Source: Streptomyces sp. SN-593 (GTDB lineage: Bacteria > Actinomycetota > Actinomycetes > Streptomycetales > Streptomycetaceae). From it: 64,000 bases of DNA. The stretch covers positions 3,261,001-3,325,000 of the forward strand of contig NZ_AP018365.1 in the NCBI RefSeq assembly GCF_016756395.1. The letters run 5' to 3'. Below, in pieces: positions 51,640 through 60,215 of this stretch (positions within the stretch are counted from its first letter, which is position 1; every line of letters begins with the position of its first letter). The notes beneath the pieces were generated by a model. That model was not told the DNA's origin and made no database searches. It worked only from the letters and a program-made list of their open reading frames with translations. The translations under genes were made by a program, and so were the position numbers.

Positions 51640-52445
51640 CGAGTACCCGTGAGCCGATGCCGGCCGAGGTCCGCCGCGAGCGGATGCTCGCGCTGGTCCA
51701 GGAGCAGGACTTCGTGCGGATCGCGGCCCTGGCCGAGGCGTTCGGCGTCTCGGTGGTCACCGTCCGCGGCGACCTGGACGTCCTGGAGGAGCACGGCCTG
51801 ATCCGCCGGGTCCGCGGCGGCGCCCGGGCGGCGCCGCTGGACACCCAGAACGAGCCGTCCTACGAGCAGTCGCTGGGGTCGGCAGCGCTGGAGAAGACCG
51901 CCATCGCCAAGGCGGCGGCGAAGCGGGTCGGCAGCGGCCAGTCCATCGTCGTGGACGCCGGCACCACCACGACCTTCTTCGCCCGCGAACTGGTCGCCCG
52001 CCGGGACCTGACCGACCTGATGGTCTTCACCAACAGCACGAGCGTCGCCCACCAGTTGGAGCCGGCCATCCCGCGGTTCACCGTGGTGCTGTCCGGGGGG
52101 ACGCTGCGACCGCTGCAGCGGTCGCTGGTCGACCCGATGGGCGGGCGCATCCTGGAGAACATCCACGCCGACACCGCGTTCCTGTCGTGCAGCGGCATCC
52201 ACCCCGACACCGGCGTCACCAACATCAACATCCAGGAGGCCGAGATGAAGATCAGGATGCTGCGGGCCACCACCCGGCACATCCTGCTCGCCGACTCGAC
52301 CAAGCTCGGCCGCACCGACCTCGCGCCGGTCTGCCCGCTCAGCGACCTGGACCTGCTGATCGTGGGCGACAACGCGACCGGCGCCCAAATCGCCCAACTG
52401 CGCGAGTACGGCCTGACGGTGGAGCTCGGCGAGCTGACGGACTGA
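51636..52445 (+). CDS. DeoR/GlpR-family transcriptional regulator
   Basis: 269-residue repressor with the N-terminal DeoR winged helix (FVRIAALAEAFGVSVVTVRGDLDVLEEHGLIRRVRGG in part) and the C-terminal DeoRC phosphosugar-sensing domain (VVDAGTTTTFFARELV, VLSGGTLRPLQRSLVDPMGG, HADTAFLSCSGIHPDTG). Its GTG start overlaps the GH4 stop by 4 bases, so it is the last gene of the operon and co-expressed with it. It probably represses the operon through the GAAAGT repeats at 43191 and 42813 and is released by a sugar phosphate. Confidence 0.87.
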   Translation: MTSTREPMPAEVRRERMLALVQEQDFVRIAALAEAFGVSVVTVRGDLDVLEEHGLIRRVRGGARAAPLDTQNEPSYEQSLGSAALEKTAIAKAAAKRVGSGQSIVVDAGTTTTFFARELVARRDLTDLMVFTNSTSVAHQLEPAIPRFTVVLSGGTLRPLQRSLVDPMGGRILENIHADTAFLSCSGIHPDTGVTNINIQEAEMKIRMLRATTRHILLADSTKLGRTDLAPVCPLSDLDLLIVGDNATGAQIAQLREYGLTVELGELTD

Positions 52446-52466
52446 GGCCCGCCGGGTGCGCCGCGG

Positions 52467-52694
52467 TCAGCGGTCGTCGTGGGTGATCGCGGCGACCGGG
52501 ACGTCGAGCGCCAGGGCGCAGCGCCGGATCGTCTCGTCGCTGGCCCCGGCCAGTCCCCGCTCCAGACGGGAGAGGTGGCCCCGGTCCAGGCCGGTCACCG
52601 CCTGCATCTGGCGAAGGCTCATCTTCCGAGCAGTGCGAAGTGCCCTCATTGCCGCGCCGTTCGGTCTCACGTCTCGAAAGTATCCGCCGGTCAC
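52467..52694 (-). CDS. Small XRE helix-turn-helix protein
   Basis: 75-residue single-domain DNA-binding protein: MRALRTARKMSLRQMQAVTG then GHLSRLERGLAGASDETIRRCALALDVPVAAI. A typical small XRE domain, no extra regions. The start may be the GTG at 52694 or an internal ATG near 52649. It lies at the end of the galactoside operon, in the opposite direction, and is divergent from the HTH gene at 52885. Confidence 0.65.
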   Translation of the reverse strand: MTGGYFRDVRPNGAAMRALRTARKMSLRQMQAVTGLDRGHLSRLERGLAGASDETIRRCALALDVPVAAITHDDR

Positions 52695-52884
52695 TCCGCT
52701 CGCAAGTCCAACAGATCGATAATCCGAGCTTTAAGAGCTGCGTCGGCGGACCTGAATACGTTTCCATGAGCCTCCGTAACCCCATGTCGCGCAACCAATA
52801 GGCGAGTTCCGGCCGTGTCGGCCGCAGGTGGGGAGGCTCGGAAGACGGCTGCGTGGTTGCGTGCAGTGCGGCATGATGTGGGCC

Positions 52885-53388
52885 ATGGACGGAGATTGGT
52901 TGCGGCTGGGCGGCGTCATCCGGGCAGCACGCAAGCGCAAGGGACTCAGCCAGGTGCGCCTCGGCGACTCGATCGGGGTGAAGCGGACCGTCATCCAGAC
53001 GATCGAGCGCGGGCACGAGTTCCAGAGCGTCACGGCGACCCTGCGGGACATCGAGCGGATTCTGGAGTGGGGGCAGGGCTCGATCGAGCACATCCTCGAC
53101 GGCGGTGACCCGCTGCCGCCGGAGTCCCCGGGCAACCGCTACTACACCCGGCACGCCCGGCCGGACGCCGGCGGCGAGCTGCCGGTGCGGGTCTCCCGCG
53201 CGCTCGCCGAGGGCGTCACCCTGGACACCGCGATCGTGGCGCTGTCGCCCAACACCGAGATGGTGGTGGTGGTCAAGGGCAAGCCGGACGCCACCCACGA
53301 CCAGATCGAGACGGCCCTCGCCGCGTGGGAGAAGAAGGGCGGCCACCTGGAGCGGCTGCGGGAGATCGCCGAGGGCGGGGAGGGCTGA
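52885..53388 (+). CDS. XRE-family helix-turn-helix protein
   Basis: 167-residue regulator: HTH IRAARKRKGLSQVRLGDSIG then RTVIQTIERGHEFQSVTATLR, followed by a 90-residue region of unknown fold with a Pro-rich linker and beta segments (VRVSRALAEGVTLDTAIVALS). The start at ATG 52885 (MDGDWLRLGG) matches the usual opening of this Streptomyces group; longer starts at 52873/52876 are possible. No strong ribosome site precedes it, so it may be leaderless. Divergent from the small XRE gene with about 190 bases between. Confidence 0.7.
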   Translation: MDGDWLRLGGVIRAARKRKGLSQVRLGDSIGVKRTVIQTIERGHEFQSVTATLRDIERILEWGQGSIEHILDGGDPLPPESPGNRYYTRHARPDAGGELPVRVSRALAEGVTLDTAIVALSPNTEMVVVVKGKPDATHDQIETALAAWEKKGGHLERLREIAEGGEG

Positions 53389-53486
53389 CCGCGGCCGCCC
53401 GGCCCCGCCGCGCGGCACCGCGCAGGCCGTAACCTGGCGGTAGTCGGCCCGGGAACCGCCAGGTCGGGCAGGGTGGAGGAATCACG

Positions 53487-54473
53487 ATGGGGCGCAGGCC
53501 GGGCCGCCGGGCACCCGCCGCGCCGCTCGGGCAGCGCGAGGGCATCGACCCGGTACGGGTGCGGCTGCCGGACTCCGGCGAAGGGGGCGACGCGGCGGCG
53601 CGCGCCCCCTGGAGGACGGTCGGCGGCTACCTGCTGGAGCGGTACGGCGCGGCGGTCGGGCCGGAGCGGATCGGGGCGATGCTCGCCGCGGGCCGGTTCG
53701 TCACCGCGGACGGCCCGGTGCGGGCGGACACGCCGTACGCACCGGGGGCGTACGTGTGGTTCCACCGCGACCACCCGCCGGAGCCGGCCGTGCCGTTCCC
53801 GGTCGAGGTGCTCCACCGTGACGAGCGGATCGTGGTCGCCGACAAGCCGCACTTCCTGGCCACCACCCCGCGCGGCCGCCACGTCACCGAGACCGCGCTC
53901 GCCCGGCTCCGCCGCGACCTGGACCTGCCGCTGCTCGCACCCGCCCACCGCCTCGACCGGCTGACCGCGGGCGTGGTGCTGTTCGTCGTGCGCCCGGAGG
54001 ACCGCGGCGCGTACCAGACGCTCTTCCGGGACCGGCGCGTGCGCAAGGAGTACGAGGCGGTCGCGGCGTACGACCCGGCGGTCGCGCTGCCCGCGACGGT
54101 GCGCAGCCGGATCGTGAAGGAGCGCGGGGAGATGGCGGCGCGGGAGGTGCCGGGGCCCTGCAACGCGGAGAGCGTCGTGGAGTTGGCGGAGCGGCGCGGC
54201 GCGCTCGGGCGGTACCGGTTGCGGCCGCTGACCGGCCGCACCCACCAGTTGCGCGTGCACATGCACGCGTTGGGGCTTCCTCTGCTCAACGATCCGATCT
54301 ACCCGGTGGTGTTGGCGGAGGGCGGCGAGGAGCCCGGCGCGGCGGCCGACCCGTACGCCCGGCCGCTCCAACTGCTGGCGCGCTCACTGGAGTTCACCGA
54401 TCCCGTGACCGGGCGGGAACTGCGGTTCGCCAGCGCGCGCCGGTTGGCCGCCTGGCCGCCCGCGCACGGCTGA
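53487..54473 (+). CDS. RluA-family pseudouridine synthase
   Basis: 328-residue RNA pseudouridine synthase. Catalytic Asp lies in HRLDRLTAGVVLFV (about residue 155), with DKPHFLATTPRG upstream and RPLTGRTHQLRVHMHALGLPLLNDPIY downstream, all RluA-family hallmarks. An S4-like N-terminal region (WRTVGGYLLERYG ... MLAAGRFVTADGPV) is present. Streptomycetes have several RluA paralogues; the RNA position modified cannot be told. ATG 53487 follows GGAGGA. Stands alone. Confidence 0.87.
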   Translation: MGRRPGRRAPAAPLGQREGIDPVRVRLPDSGEGGDAAARAPWRTVGGYLLERYGAAVGPERIGAMLAAGRFVTADGPVRADTPYAPGAYVWFHRDHPPEPAVPFPVEVLHRDERIVVADKPHFLATTPRGRHVTETALARLRRDLDLPLLAPAHRLDRLTAGVVLFVVRPEDRGAYQTLFRDRRVRKEYEAVAAYDPAVALPATVRSRIVKERGEMAAREVPGPCNAESVVELAERRGALGRYRLRPLTGRTHQLRVHMHALGLPLLNDPIYPVVLAEGGEEPGAAADPYARPLQLLARSLEFTDPVTGRELRFASARRLAAWPPAHG

Positions 54474-54590
54474 GCGCGAGGGGGCGGCCGCGGGGGTGCG
54501 GCTGCGCGGGTGCGGGTGCGGCTCCTTCGCCCCGTCGGGCCGCACCCGGGTCGGACCGCGCGGCGGGCCGTACCCGTCGGGCCGTACGCG

Positions 54591-55382
54591 TCAGGCCGTA
54601 CGCGGGTCGGGCTGGAGCACCGCGAAGAAGGCGCCCTCGGGGTCCCTGAGCAGGGCGATCCGGCCGATGCCGTCCACGTGGGTGCTGGGCATCAGCAGCG
54701 TCGCCCCGTGCGAGGAGGCGGCGGCCACCACCCCGTCGGCGTCGGCGACGCCGAAGTAGGGCTGCCAGTAGCACAGCCCCTCCGGAAGCTGCTCGGCGGT
54801 GAGCTGCATGATGCCGCCGTGCGATCCGGCCTGGCCGCCGCCGGGACGGGAGACGACCGTGTAGACGCCGGCGTCGCCGGCCAGCGGCATGTCCACGGCG
54901 TCCCAGTCGAGCACCGTGGCGTAGAAGCGCTTGGCCCGCTCCGCGTCCGTCGTGTACAGCTCCGCCCAGCACAGGGCGCCGGCGCCGGTCCGGTCCAACC
55001 CCCTGACGGTGCCCGGTTGGTAGACGGCGAACTCGGCGCCGGAGGGGTCGCAGTACCCGGCGATCCGGCCCTGCTCGCCGATGTCGAACGGCGCGAACCG
55101 GACGGTGCCGCCCGCCTCTTCGACGGCCTTGGAGGTCGCGTCGGCGTCCGCGGTCTCGAAGTACAGCGTCCAGGCGGGGGTGGCCCCCTCGTCGGTGATC
55201 GGGCCGAGGCCGGCGACGCTCTGCCCGTCGAGTTCGAACGTGCCGTACCCGCCGGCGTCCGGCCCCGCCGGGCGGAACTCCCAGCCGAGCAGCGCCCGGT
55301 AGAACGCCGCGGCGCCCTCGACGTCGCGGCTGCCGAGGTCGAGCCAGTTCGGCGCGCCGGGCACGTAGTCGTTGGTGAGCAT
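54591..55382 (-). CDS. VOC-family (glyoxalase/bleomycin-resistance) protein
   Basis: 263-residue protein of two tandem VOC domains (PNWLDLGSRDVEGAAAFYRALLGW ... and WAELYTTDAERAKRFYATVLDW). Both halves have the beta-alpha-beta-beta-beta signature (GRIAGYCDPSGAEFAVYQP; GRIALLRDPEGAFFAVLQ). This size and repeat are typical of streptomycete 'VOC family' proteins of unknown ligand. Metal-binding residues are only partly conserved, so enzyme activity is uncertain. ATG 55382 follows GGAGG by eight bases; a GTG eleven codons earlier is less likely. Confidence 0.83.
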   Translation of the reverse strand: MLTNDYVPGAPNWLDLGSRDVEGAAAFYRALLGWEFRPAGPDAGGYGTFELDGQSVAGLGPITDEGATPAWTLYFETADADATSKAVEEAGGTVRFAPFDIGEQGRIAGYCDPSGAEFAVYQPGTVRGLDRTGAGALCWAELYTTDAERAKRFYATVLDWDAVDMPLAGDAGVYTVVSRPGGGQAGSHGGIMQLTAEQLPEGLCYWQPYFGVADADGVVAAASSHGATLLMPSTHVDGIGRIALLRDPEGAFFAVLQPDPRTA

Positions 55383-55691
55383 GGTGCGGTCCTCCGGGGA
55401 CGTGGTCGTGGACACGGGCGTCAGCGTGACGGTATGCCCGCGCGTGCCGGGCCGATCGACCGGCCGTGCGCGGAAGGGCGCGGCACGGAACGTGCCGGAT
55501 GTCGGATTCCGTGGGATATGCAGCCGATACGGCCGCTGTGTCCTCCCTCACACTCGGCATGCCGGCGGTCTCCGGCGGCCGCGGTTCGTAGCAGGTCACG
55601 GCGGGGGCGGGGCCTCGGGGCGGGCCGCGTCGGGCCCGCGCGGCGGTCAATCCGTTCGGCGTTGTCAGTGCCCAGGTCTAGTCTGGATCAC

Positions 55692-55895
55692 ATGTTTGGG
55701 GGAGATCTCGATCAGGCGAACGCCGCGCTGCGCGCTTACGTGCAGGCGCACGGCGACCGGCCGTGGACGGCCGAGGAGTTGACGGAACTGGCGCGCCTGC
55801 GCGCCCAGTGGACGGCTGCCGCGCGCGGCGTCCGGGTGGAGATACGCCCGGTGTCCGGGCCGGTGCGCGGCGCCGCGGTGGTCGCCGCCGCTTGA
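55692..55895 (+). CDS. Small conserved hypothetical protein
   Basis: 67-residue protein: MFGGDLDQANAALRAYVQAHG then RPWTAEELTELARLRAQW, two amphipathic helices and a basic Val/Ala-rich tail. There is no Shine-Dalgarno before the ATG, and a -10-like TAGTCT lies 8 bases upstream (55679-55684), so the transcript may be leaderless. Function unknown. Convergent with panD. Confidence 0.6.
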   Translation: MFGGDLDQANAALRAYVQAHGDRPWTAEELTELARLRAQWTAAARGVRVEIRPVSGPVRGAAVVAAA

Positions 55896-55916
55896 AGGGG
55901 CGCACCGTCCGCCGCC

Positions 55917-56339
55917 TCAGGCGTGGACGACCGCGTGCGGAGGACGCAGGGCGTCGCTGCCGGGGGCGGGCTCGGCGGTGTCGTCGCCGAGCGCGATGAC
56001 CCGGTTCCCGGCGTCGACGTGGACCACGGCCGGGCGCAGCTCACGGGCCTCGGCGTCCTCGACCTGCGCGTAGCTGATCAGGATCACCAGATCGCCGGGG
56101 TGCACCAGGTGGGCGGCGGCTCCGTTGATGCCGATGACGCCTGAGCCGCGCTCGCCCTCGATCACGTAGGTCTCCAGGCGGGCGCCGTTGGTGATGTCCA
56201 CGATGTGCACCAGCTCGCCCGGCAGCAGGTCCGCGGCCTCCATCAGCTCGGCGTCCACGGTCACCGAACCCACGTAGTGCAGATCGGCCTGGGTCACGGT
56301 CGCCCGGTGGATCTTGGACTTGAACATGGTGCGCAGCAC
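55917..56339 (-). CDS. panD: Aspartate 1-decarboxylase PanD
   Basis: 140-residue pyruvoyl enzyme making beta-alanine for pantothenate and coenzyme A. It self-cleaves between Gly24 and Ser25 ([11 protein letters not shown]), the Ser becoming the pyruvoyl group. The family fold is seen in [35 protein letters not shown] (in part) and [12 protein letters not shown]. The GTG start follows AGGAGG. A short acidic C-terminal tail is extra to the catalytic core. Appears monocistronic. Confidence 0.93.
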   Translation of the reverse strand: MLRTMFKSKIHRATVTQADLHYVGSVTVDAELMEAADLLPGELVHIVDITNGARLETYVIEGERGSGVIGINGAAAHLVHPGDLVILISYAQVEDAEARELRPAVVHVDAGNRVIALGDDTAEPAPGSDALRPPHAVVHA

Positions 56340-56682
56340 GGCGTCGCCTCCTGGCGGGTGAGTGGGTCGCGTTCCCTGGCGGGATACGCGCCGTCGCCTC
56401 CAGGGTAGGGCCGTCCCCGGCGGACCCGTCCGGAGGGGCCGGGCGGAGTGCGGAAGATCTCAGCCGGACCGAGTCGGCGCCGTCCCCGCGTCCGGGAATC
56501 CGGCCGGGGAGGCGGTGCTCGGGGGCCTGCCCCCGCGGGTCCGGGCCGGACGGGTCCGGGCCGGACGGCCGCGGGCGCTACGCGTACGGGCCTCACGGGC
56601 GCCGCGGTGCGGCAGCGCGGCGGACGCGCGGGCCGCGCGGGTCCGGCCCCGGTCGCTACGGGCAGGGGCGCGGGCCGCGCGG
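56340..56682. other. Gene-free region upstream of panD
   Basis: 343 bases, very G/C-rich, low-complexity, with no gene I can support. It lies between panD and the 3' end of the FUSC gene, both leftward, and presumably carries the panD promoter. Confidence 0.5.
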
Positions 56683-58947
56683 TCAGGACCGTACGGCTGC
56701 GGGCTGCGCGGGTGCGACGGGCGCGGGCAGCCGGTCGTACAGCTCGGCGAGCGCGGCGTCGAGCCGGAGGACGGCGGGCGGGCCGCCCCGTAGCGGCCGC
56801 GGGGGCGCCGCGTCCGGGCGGTTGCCGAGGCGGCGGCGCACCTGCCCGAGGTTGCGGGCCGTCAGGCCGAGGTGCGGGCGGGCAGCGGCCAGTTCGGCCG
56901 CGTCGCCGAGCGCGAGCGCGCGGGCGGCGTGCGCGCAGCCGGTCACCGCGTCCGCCCAGTCGGCGGCGTGCGGCGGCGCGGCCGGACTCGCCGCCGCGCC
57001 GGGCGGGTTGGGGGCCGAATCGCGGGCGGTGCGCCGCAGCAGCGCGCGGTGGGCCCGGGCGGGTGCCGCCGCCACCATGAGCTCCCGGTTGGCGCGGTCG
57101 AAACGACGGGCCAGTTCCCGTACCCGGGCCGGGCGCGGCTCCTCCTCGCGGGCGGCGGAGAGCAGGTCGTCCAGCGCCCGCAGGGCCGCCCCGGCCCGGA
57201 CGCGCATGACCGTGGCGGTCGGCAGCGGCAGCACGAAGTACGCCGCCGCGATCCCGCACGCCGAGCCGAGCAGGATGCCGGCGGGGCGCTCCAGGAGCAT
57301 GGCGCTCCCCTGCTCACCGCCCAGGTCGTAGAGCACCGCGAGCAGGCTGGTCACGCAGAACGCCCAGGCTGCGTACGTGCTCTCGCGCAGCCACAGGCCG
57401 ACCAGCAGGTAGCAGAAGATCAGGGTGATCGCCACGGCGTGGTCGCCCACGACCAGGTGGGCGACGAGCGTGCCGGTGACCGCTCCGGCGAAGGCGCCGG
57501 CCACCCGCAGCCCGCTGCGGTGGACGACGTCGCCGCGCCCCCGCGCGGCGCTGCACACCACGAACGCGGTGATCACCGACCACGTCCAGTGGCCCGGGAA
57601 GAGCAGGTGGCCGGCGGCGAACGAGGCCGCCATCGCCGCGGTGAGCTGCGCGGACAGCCGGACCGACGGCTGCGGGTTGCGCCAGCCGCCCGGCCGCCGC
57701 GGGGGTGTTCGCGCCTCGGGCGCCACCGCCTGCCCCGCCGCCACCCCGCGTACGTCCGTGGCGGCGGCGCGTACGGCGTCGAGCGCGGCCGCCATCTCCT
57801 CGTCGTCCTCCCGGGCGCTTCCGGCCGCTGCCCCGCGCGCGGAGGCCGGGCCGCCGACCGGCGACCGTACGCCCGGGGCGCGCGCGGCCCGCGCGGGTAC
57901 GGCGCGCGGCGAGGCCGCGTGCGGCGGGCCGTCCTGCGGGGCGGCACCGCCGTCACCGGGCCCGAGGGGTGCGGCCCCCTCCGGCGCGGCGGGCCGTGCC
58001 GTGGGCGACGGGAGTCCCGTAGCGGCCGCTTCCGGCAGGGCGGGAGACGGCGCGGACCACCCCGGCCGTGGACGGTCCTCGGCGGCGCCGCCCGCTCGGG
58101 CCGCTCCCGCCGCCGCGTACTTCCCGTTCCCCGCATACGGCCCGCCCGCCTGCTGCCCTGGAAGCGGCGGTTCCCGCGGCCCCTCGGGCGACATCCGCGC
58201 CGAGGGTCGCTGGGCGGCGACCTCGGCGGCGAGGACGGCCGCGGCCAGCCGGTCGAGCGGGGCGCGGTCGGCCCCCTCGGGCAGCCGGGCGGCGTCGAGC
58301 CGGTCCTCGACGGCGAGGGCGGTGCGGTGCAGCGCCTGCGCGGCCTTGGCACGCCGGGCGCCCCCCGGCGCGAGGGTGCGCAGCCGGGCGGCGGCGGCCG
58401 CGAAGTCGCCGGCCGCCGCGGCCGCCTCGCGGGTGGGCCGCGACGGCAGCAGCACCTGGGACCCCAGCACGCAGGCCACCCCGATGCCCCCGCACACCGC
58501 CCCCCACAGCGGACCGGTGGCCCTGGCGGCCGACGGCGGCACCGGCGCGACCAGTACCGCGATCAGCGGCGTGAGGGCGAGCCGTCCGAACCACCGCACC
58601 CTGCCGCCGAAGCGCGTCACGTAGCGCGAGCCGCCGACCGCGACCACGAAGACGGCCGCGCCGAACCACACGTCCCGCACCATCAGCCGCCCGACGCAGG
58701 CGGCGAGGACACCGACCAGGGGGACGTGCACCAGCGCGGACAACCGGTGCGGCAGGCTGGTGGCGTGCAGGGTGCGCGAGACCATCACCGCGACGACGGT
58801 CGCGATCACCACCATGCCGCCGGGCAGGCCGGCGACACGTCCGACCGCGCCCGACACCAGCAGCGCGGCGACCGCGGCGAGCACGGTGCGCACCGCGATC
58901 CTCAGCCGTACCCGGCCCGGGTCGAGCAGGCGCAGCCCGATCAGCAT
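56683..58947 (-). CDS. FUSC/aromatic-acid-exporter-type membrane protein
   Basis: 754-residue transporter-like protein with two membrane halves, as in the FUSC/AaeB and YccS families that export aromatic acids. The N-terminal half has about six helices (LRIAVRTVLAAVAALLVSGAV to VCGGIGVACVLGSQVLLPS), followed by a soluble region. A long Pro/Ala/Gly-rich insertion (about residues 255-370, e.g. PLPGQQAGG) is unusual. The second half (LTAAMAASFAAGHLLFPGHW ... AYFVLPLPTATVMRVRAG) has the conserved HWTWSVITAFVV segment. Start is uncertain: MLIGLRLLD (58947) is preferred; the frame extends to 59052. Divergent from a MarR gene that probably represses it. Confidence 0.75.
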   Translation of the reverse strand: MLIGLRLLDPGRVRLRIAVRTVLAAVAALLVSGAVGRVAGLPGGMVVIATVVAVMVSRTLHATSLPHRLSALVHVPLVGVLAACVGRLMVRDVWFGAAVFVVAVGGSRYVTRFGGRVRWFGRLALTPLIAVLVAPVPPSAARATGPLWGAVCGGIGVACVLGSQVLLPSRPTREAAAAAGDFAAAAARLRTLAPGGARRAKAAQALHRTALAVEDRLDAARLPEGADRAPLDRLAAAVLAAEVAAQRPSARMSPEGPREPPLPGQQAGGPYAGNGKYAAAGAARAGGAAEDRPRPGWSAPSPALPEAAATGLPSPTARPAAPEGAAPLGPGDGGAAPQDGPPHAASPRAVPARAARAPGVRSPVGGPASARGAAAGSAREDDEEMAAALDAVRAAATDVRGVAAGQAVAPEARTPPRRPGGWRNPQPSVRLSAQLTAAMAASFAAGHLLFPGHWTWSVITAFVVCSAARGRGDVVHRSGLRVAGAFAGAVTGTLVAHLVVGDHAVAITLIFCYLLVGLWLRESTYAAWAFCVTSLLAVLYDLGGEQGSAMLLERPAGILLGSACGIAAAYFVLPLPTATVMRVRAGAALRALDDLLSAAREEEPRPARVRELARRFDRANRELMVAAAPARAHRALLRRTARDSAPNPPGAAASPAAPPHAADWADAVTGCAHAARALALGDAAELAAARPHLGLTARNLGQVRRRLGNRPDAAPPRPLRGGPPAVLRLDAALAELYDRLPAPVAPAQPAAVRS

Positions 58948-59031
58948 CCTTCGTCCCCCGTCGTCCCGGCCGAGGCGCCGCCCCGGTCGCTCCTGCCGCC
59001 CGGCCACACCTACCCGATTGGTAAGCATTGC

Positions 59032-59058
59032 GTACGAGATGTTTGGTCGCATCTGTAC
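59032..59058. promoter_or_regulatory. Probable MarR operator between FUSC and MarR genes
   Basis: Imperfect inverted repeat with arms GTACGAGATG and GCATCTGTAC around TTTGGTC. A TTGGT-GCAT-GTAC pattern also repeats directly 25 bases apart from 59018. Located in the divergent promoter region. Confidence 0.5.
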
Positions 59059-59122
59059 ACAAACCCCGCTCCCGCCCGGTATGGCGCAGCAAAATCATAC
59101 GCCTAGCTTAGGAACAGATCCG

Positions 59123-59560
59123 ATGCCGTTCCCCCCTCCCTCCTCCGACGACACCGCCGTGGTCCGCCGCTCGGTGAACCGGCTGGCCCGGCGGATGCGC
59201 GCCGAACGGCTGCCGGACGGGCTGCCCAACGGCCGGCTGGGCGTCCTGTCGCTGCTGTACCGCGACGGCCCGAGCACCCCGAGCGCCATGGCCGCGGCAC
59301 TCCACGTACAGCCGCAGTCGCTCACCCGGACGCTGGCCGCCCTGCGCGCGGACGGCCACGTCACGCACTCCCGCGACGCGAGCGACGGGCGGCAGCGGCT
59401 GGTCGAGCTGACCCGGAGCGGGCTCGACGCGATGGCGCGCGACGTCGCCCACCGGGACGCGTGGCTGCGGCGCCGGATGGACGCCGAGCTGAACGAGACG
59501 GAGGTGGCGCTGCTGCGGCTCGCCGCCGCGCTGCTCGACCGGCTGGCCGACGACGACTGA
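59123..59560 (+). CDS. MarR-family transcriptional regulator
   Basis: 145-residue winged-helix regulator: dimer helix VRRSVNRLARRMRAERLP, HTH TPSAMAAALHVQPQSLTRTLAAL, wing GHVTHSRDASDGRQRLVELT. No cysteines are present, so it is not a redox sensor; a phenolic or lipophilic ligand is likely. Divergent from the FUSC-type exporter, a common pairing of MarR repressor with aromatic-acid exporter. ATG 59123 follows AGGA. Confidence 0.82.
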   Translation: MPFPPPSSDDTAVVRRSVNRLARRMRAERLPDGLPNGRLGVLSLLYRDGPSTPSAMAAALHVQPQSLTRTLAALRADGHVTHSRDASDGRQRLVELTRSGLDAMARDVAHRDAWLRRRMDAELNETEVALLRLAAALLDRLADDD

Positions 59561-59565
59561 ACGGC

Positions 59566-59642
59566 CCCCGTCCGGCAACCCGGTCCCCGTCCGGCGCCCC
59601 GTCCGGCAACCCGGTCCCCGTCCGGCGCCCCGTTCGGCAACC
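59566..59642. repeat. 31-bp tandem repeat
   Basis: Two exact 31-bp copies (59566-59596, 59597-59627) starting CCCCGTCCGGCAACCC, plus a partial third. Non-coding, just after the MarR stop. Confidence 0.8.
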
Positions 59643-59765
59643 CCGCCCGACGGCCGCCGGGCACCTGTGCGCCGGCCCTCGCGCGAGCGCTCCCGACCGT
59701 ACGCGACCGCTCCGGACCGCCCCGCCCCGCCACGCGACCGGGTGAGATCGGTCCGGCCTCACGGA

Positions 59766-59782
59766 ATACCCCTAGGGGGTAT
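59766..59782 (+). promoter_or_regulatory. CsoR-type copper operator before copZ
   Basis: ATACCCCTAGGGGGTAT, a palindrome matching the CsoR copper-repressor box. It overlaps a -10-like TATAGG just downstream, so Cu(I)-free CsoR would block transcription of copZ-copA. The csoR gene is not in this window. Confidence 0.85.
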
Positions 59783-59893
59783 AGGGTTGACGGAAGTGGG
59801 AGCGAACGACGCGCCCACCCGCCGCGGCACCCCGGCCGCGGCCGCAGGAGCCGCCGTACGCGTGACGCGTACCCGTCGGATGAGGAGCACAGC

Positions 59894-60106
59894 ATGAGCG
59901 AGGCCGTCTACTCGGTGTCCGGAATGACCTGCGGGCACTGCGAGTCCGCGGTGAGCAAGGAGGTCGGCGCGATCCCCGGTGTCACCTCCGCGACCGCGGT
60001 GGCGAGCAGCGGCCTGCTGACGATCGCGTCCGCGCAGCCGCTCGACGAGGCGGCGGTGCGCGCGGCCGTGGACGAGGCGGGCTACGAACTGGTCGGACGG
60101 GCCTGA
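59894..60106 (+). CDS. copZ: Copper chaperone CopZ (heavy-metal-associated domain)
   Basis: 70-residue single HMA domain that carries Cu(I) to the ATPase. Metal-binding motif [11 protein letters not shown] (Cys pair near residue 13-16), then the beta-alpha-beta-beta-alpha-beta fold ending GYELVGRA. Behind the CsoR box and 109 bases before copA, in the same operon. AGGAG precedes the ATG. Confidence 0.92.
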   Translation: MSEAVYSVSGMTCGHCESAVSKEVGAIPGVTSATAVASSGLLTIASAQPLDEAAVRAAVDEAGYELVGRA

Positions 60107-60215
60107 GCGGACGGGCCCGATCGGACGGTCCGCCCGCGGGAAGAGGTGCGGGCGGACCGGAAGCGGGCGGACGGCGGCCGATCGGAAAGCGACAGGGAGC
60201 AGCAGGGAGCGAGCA

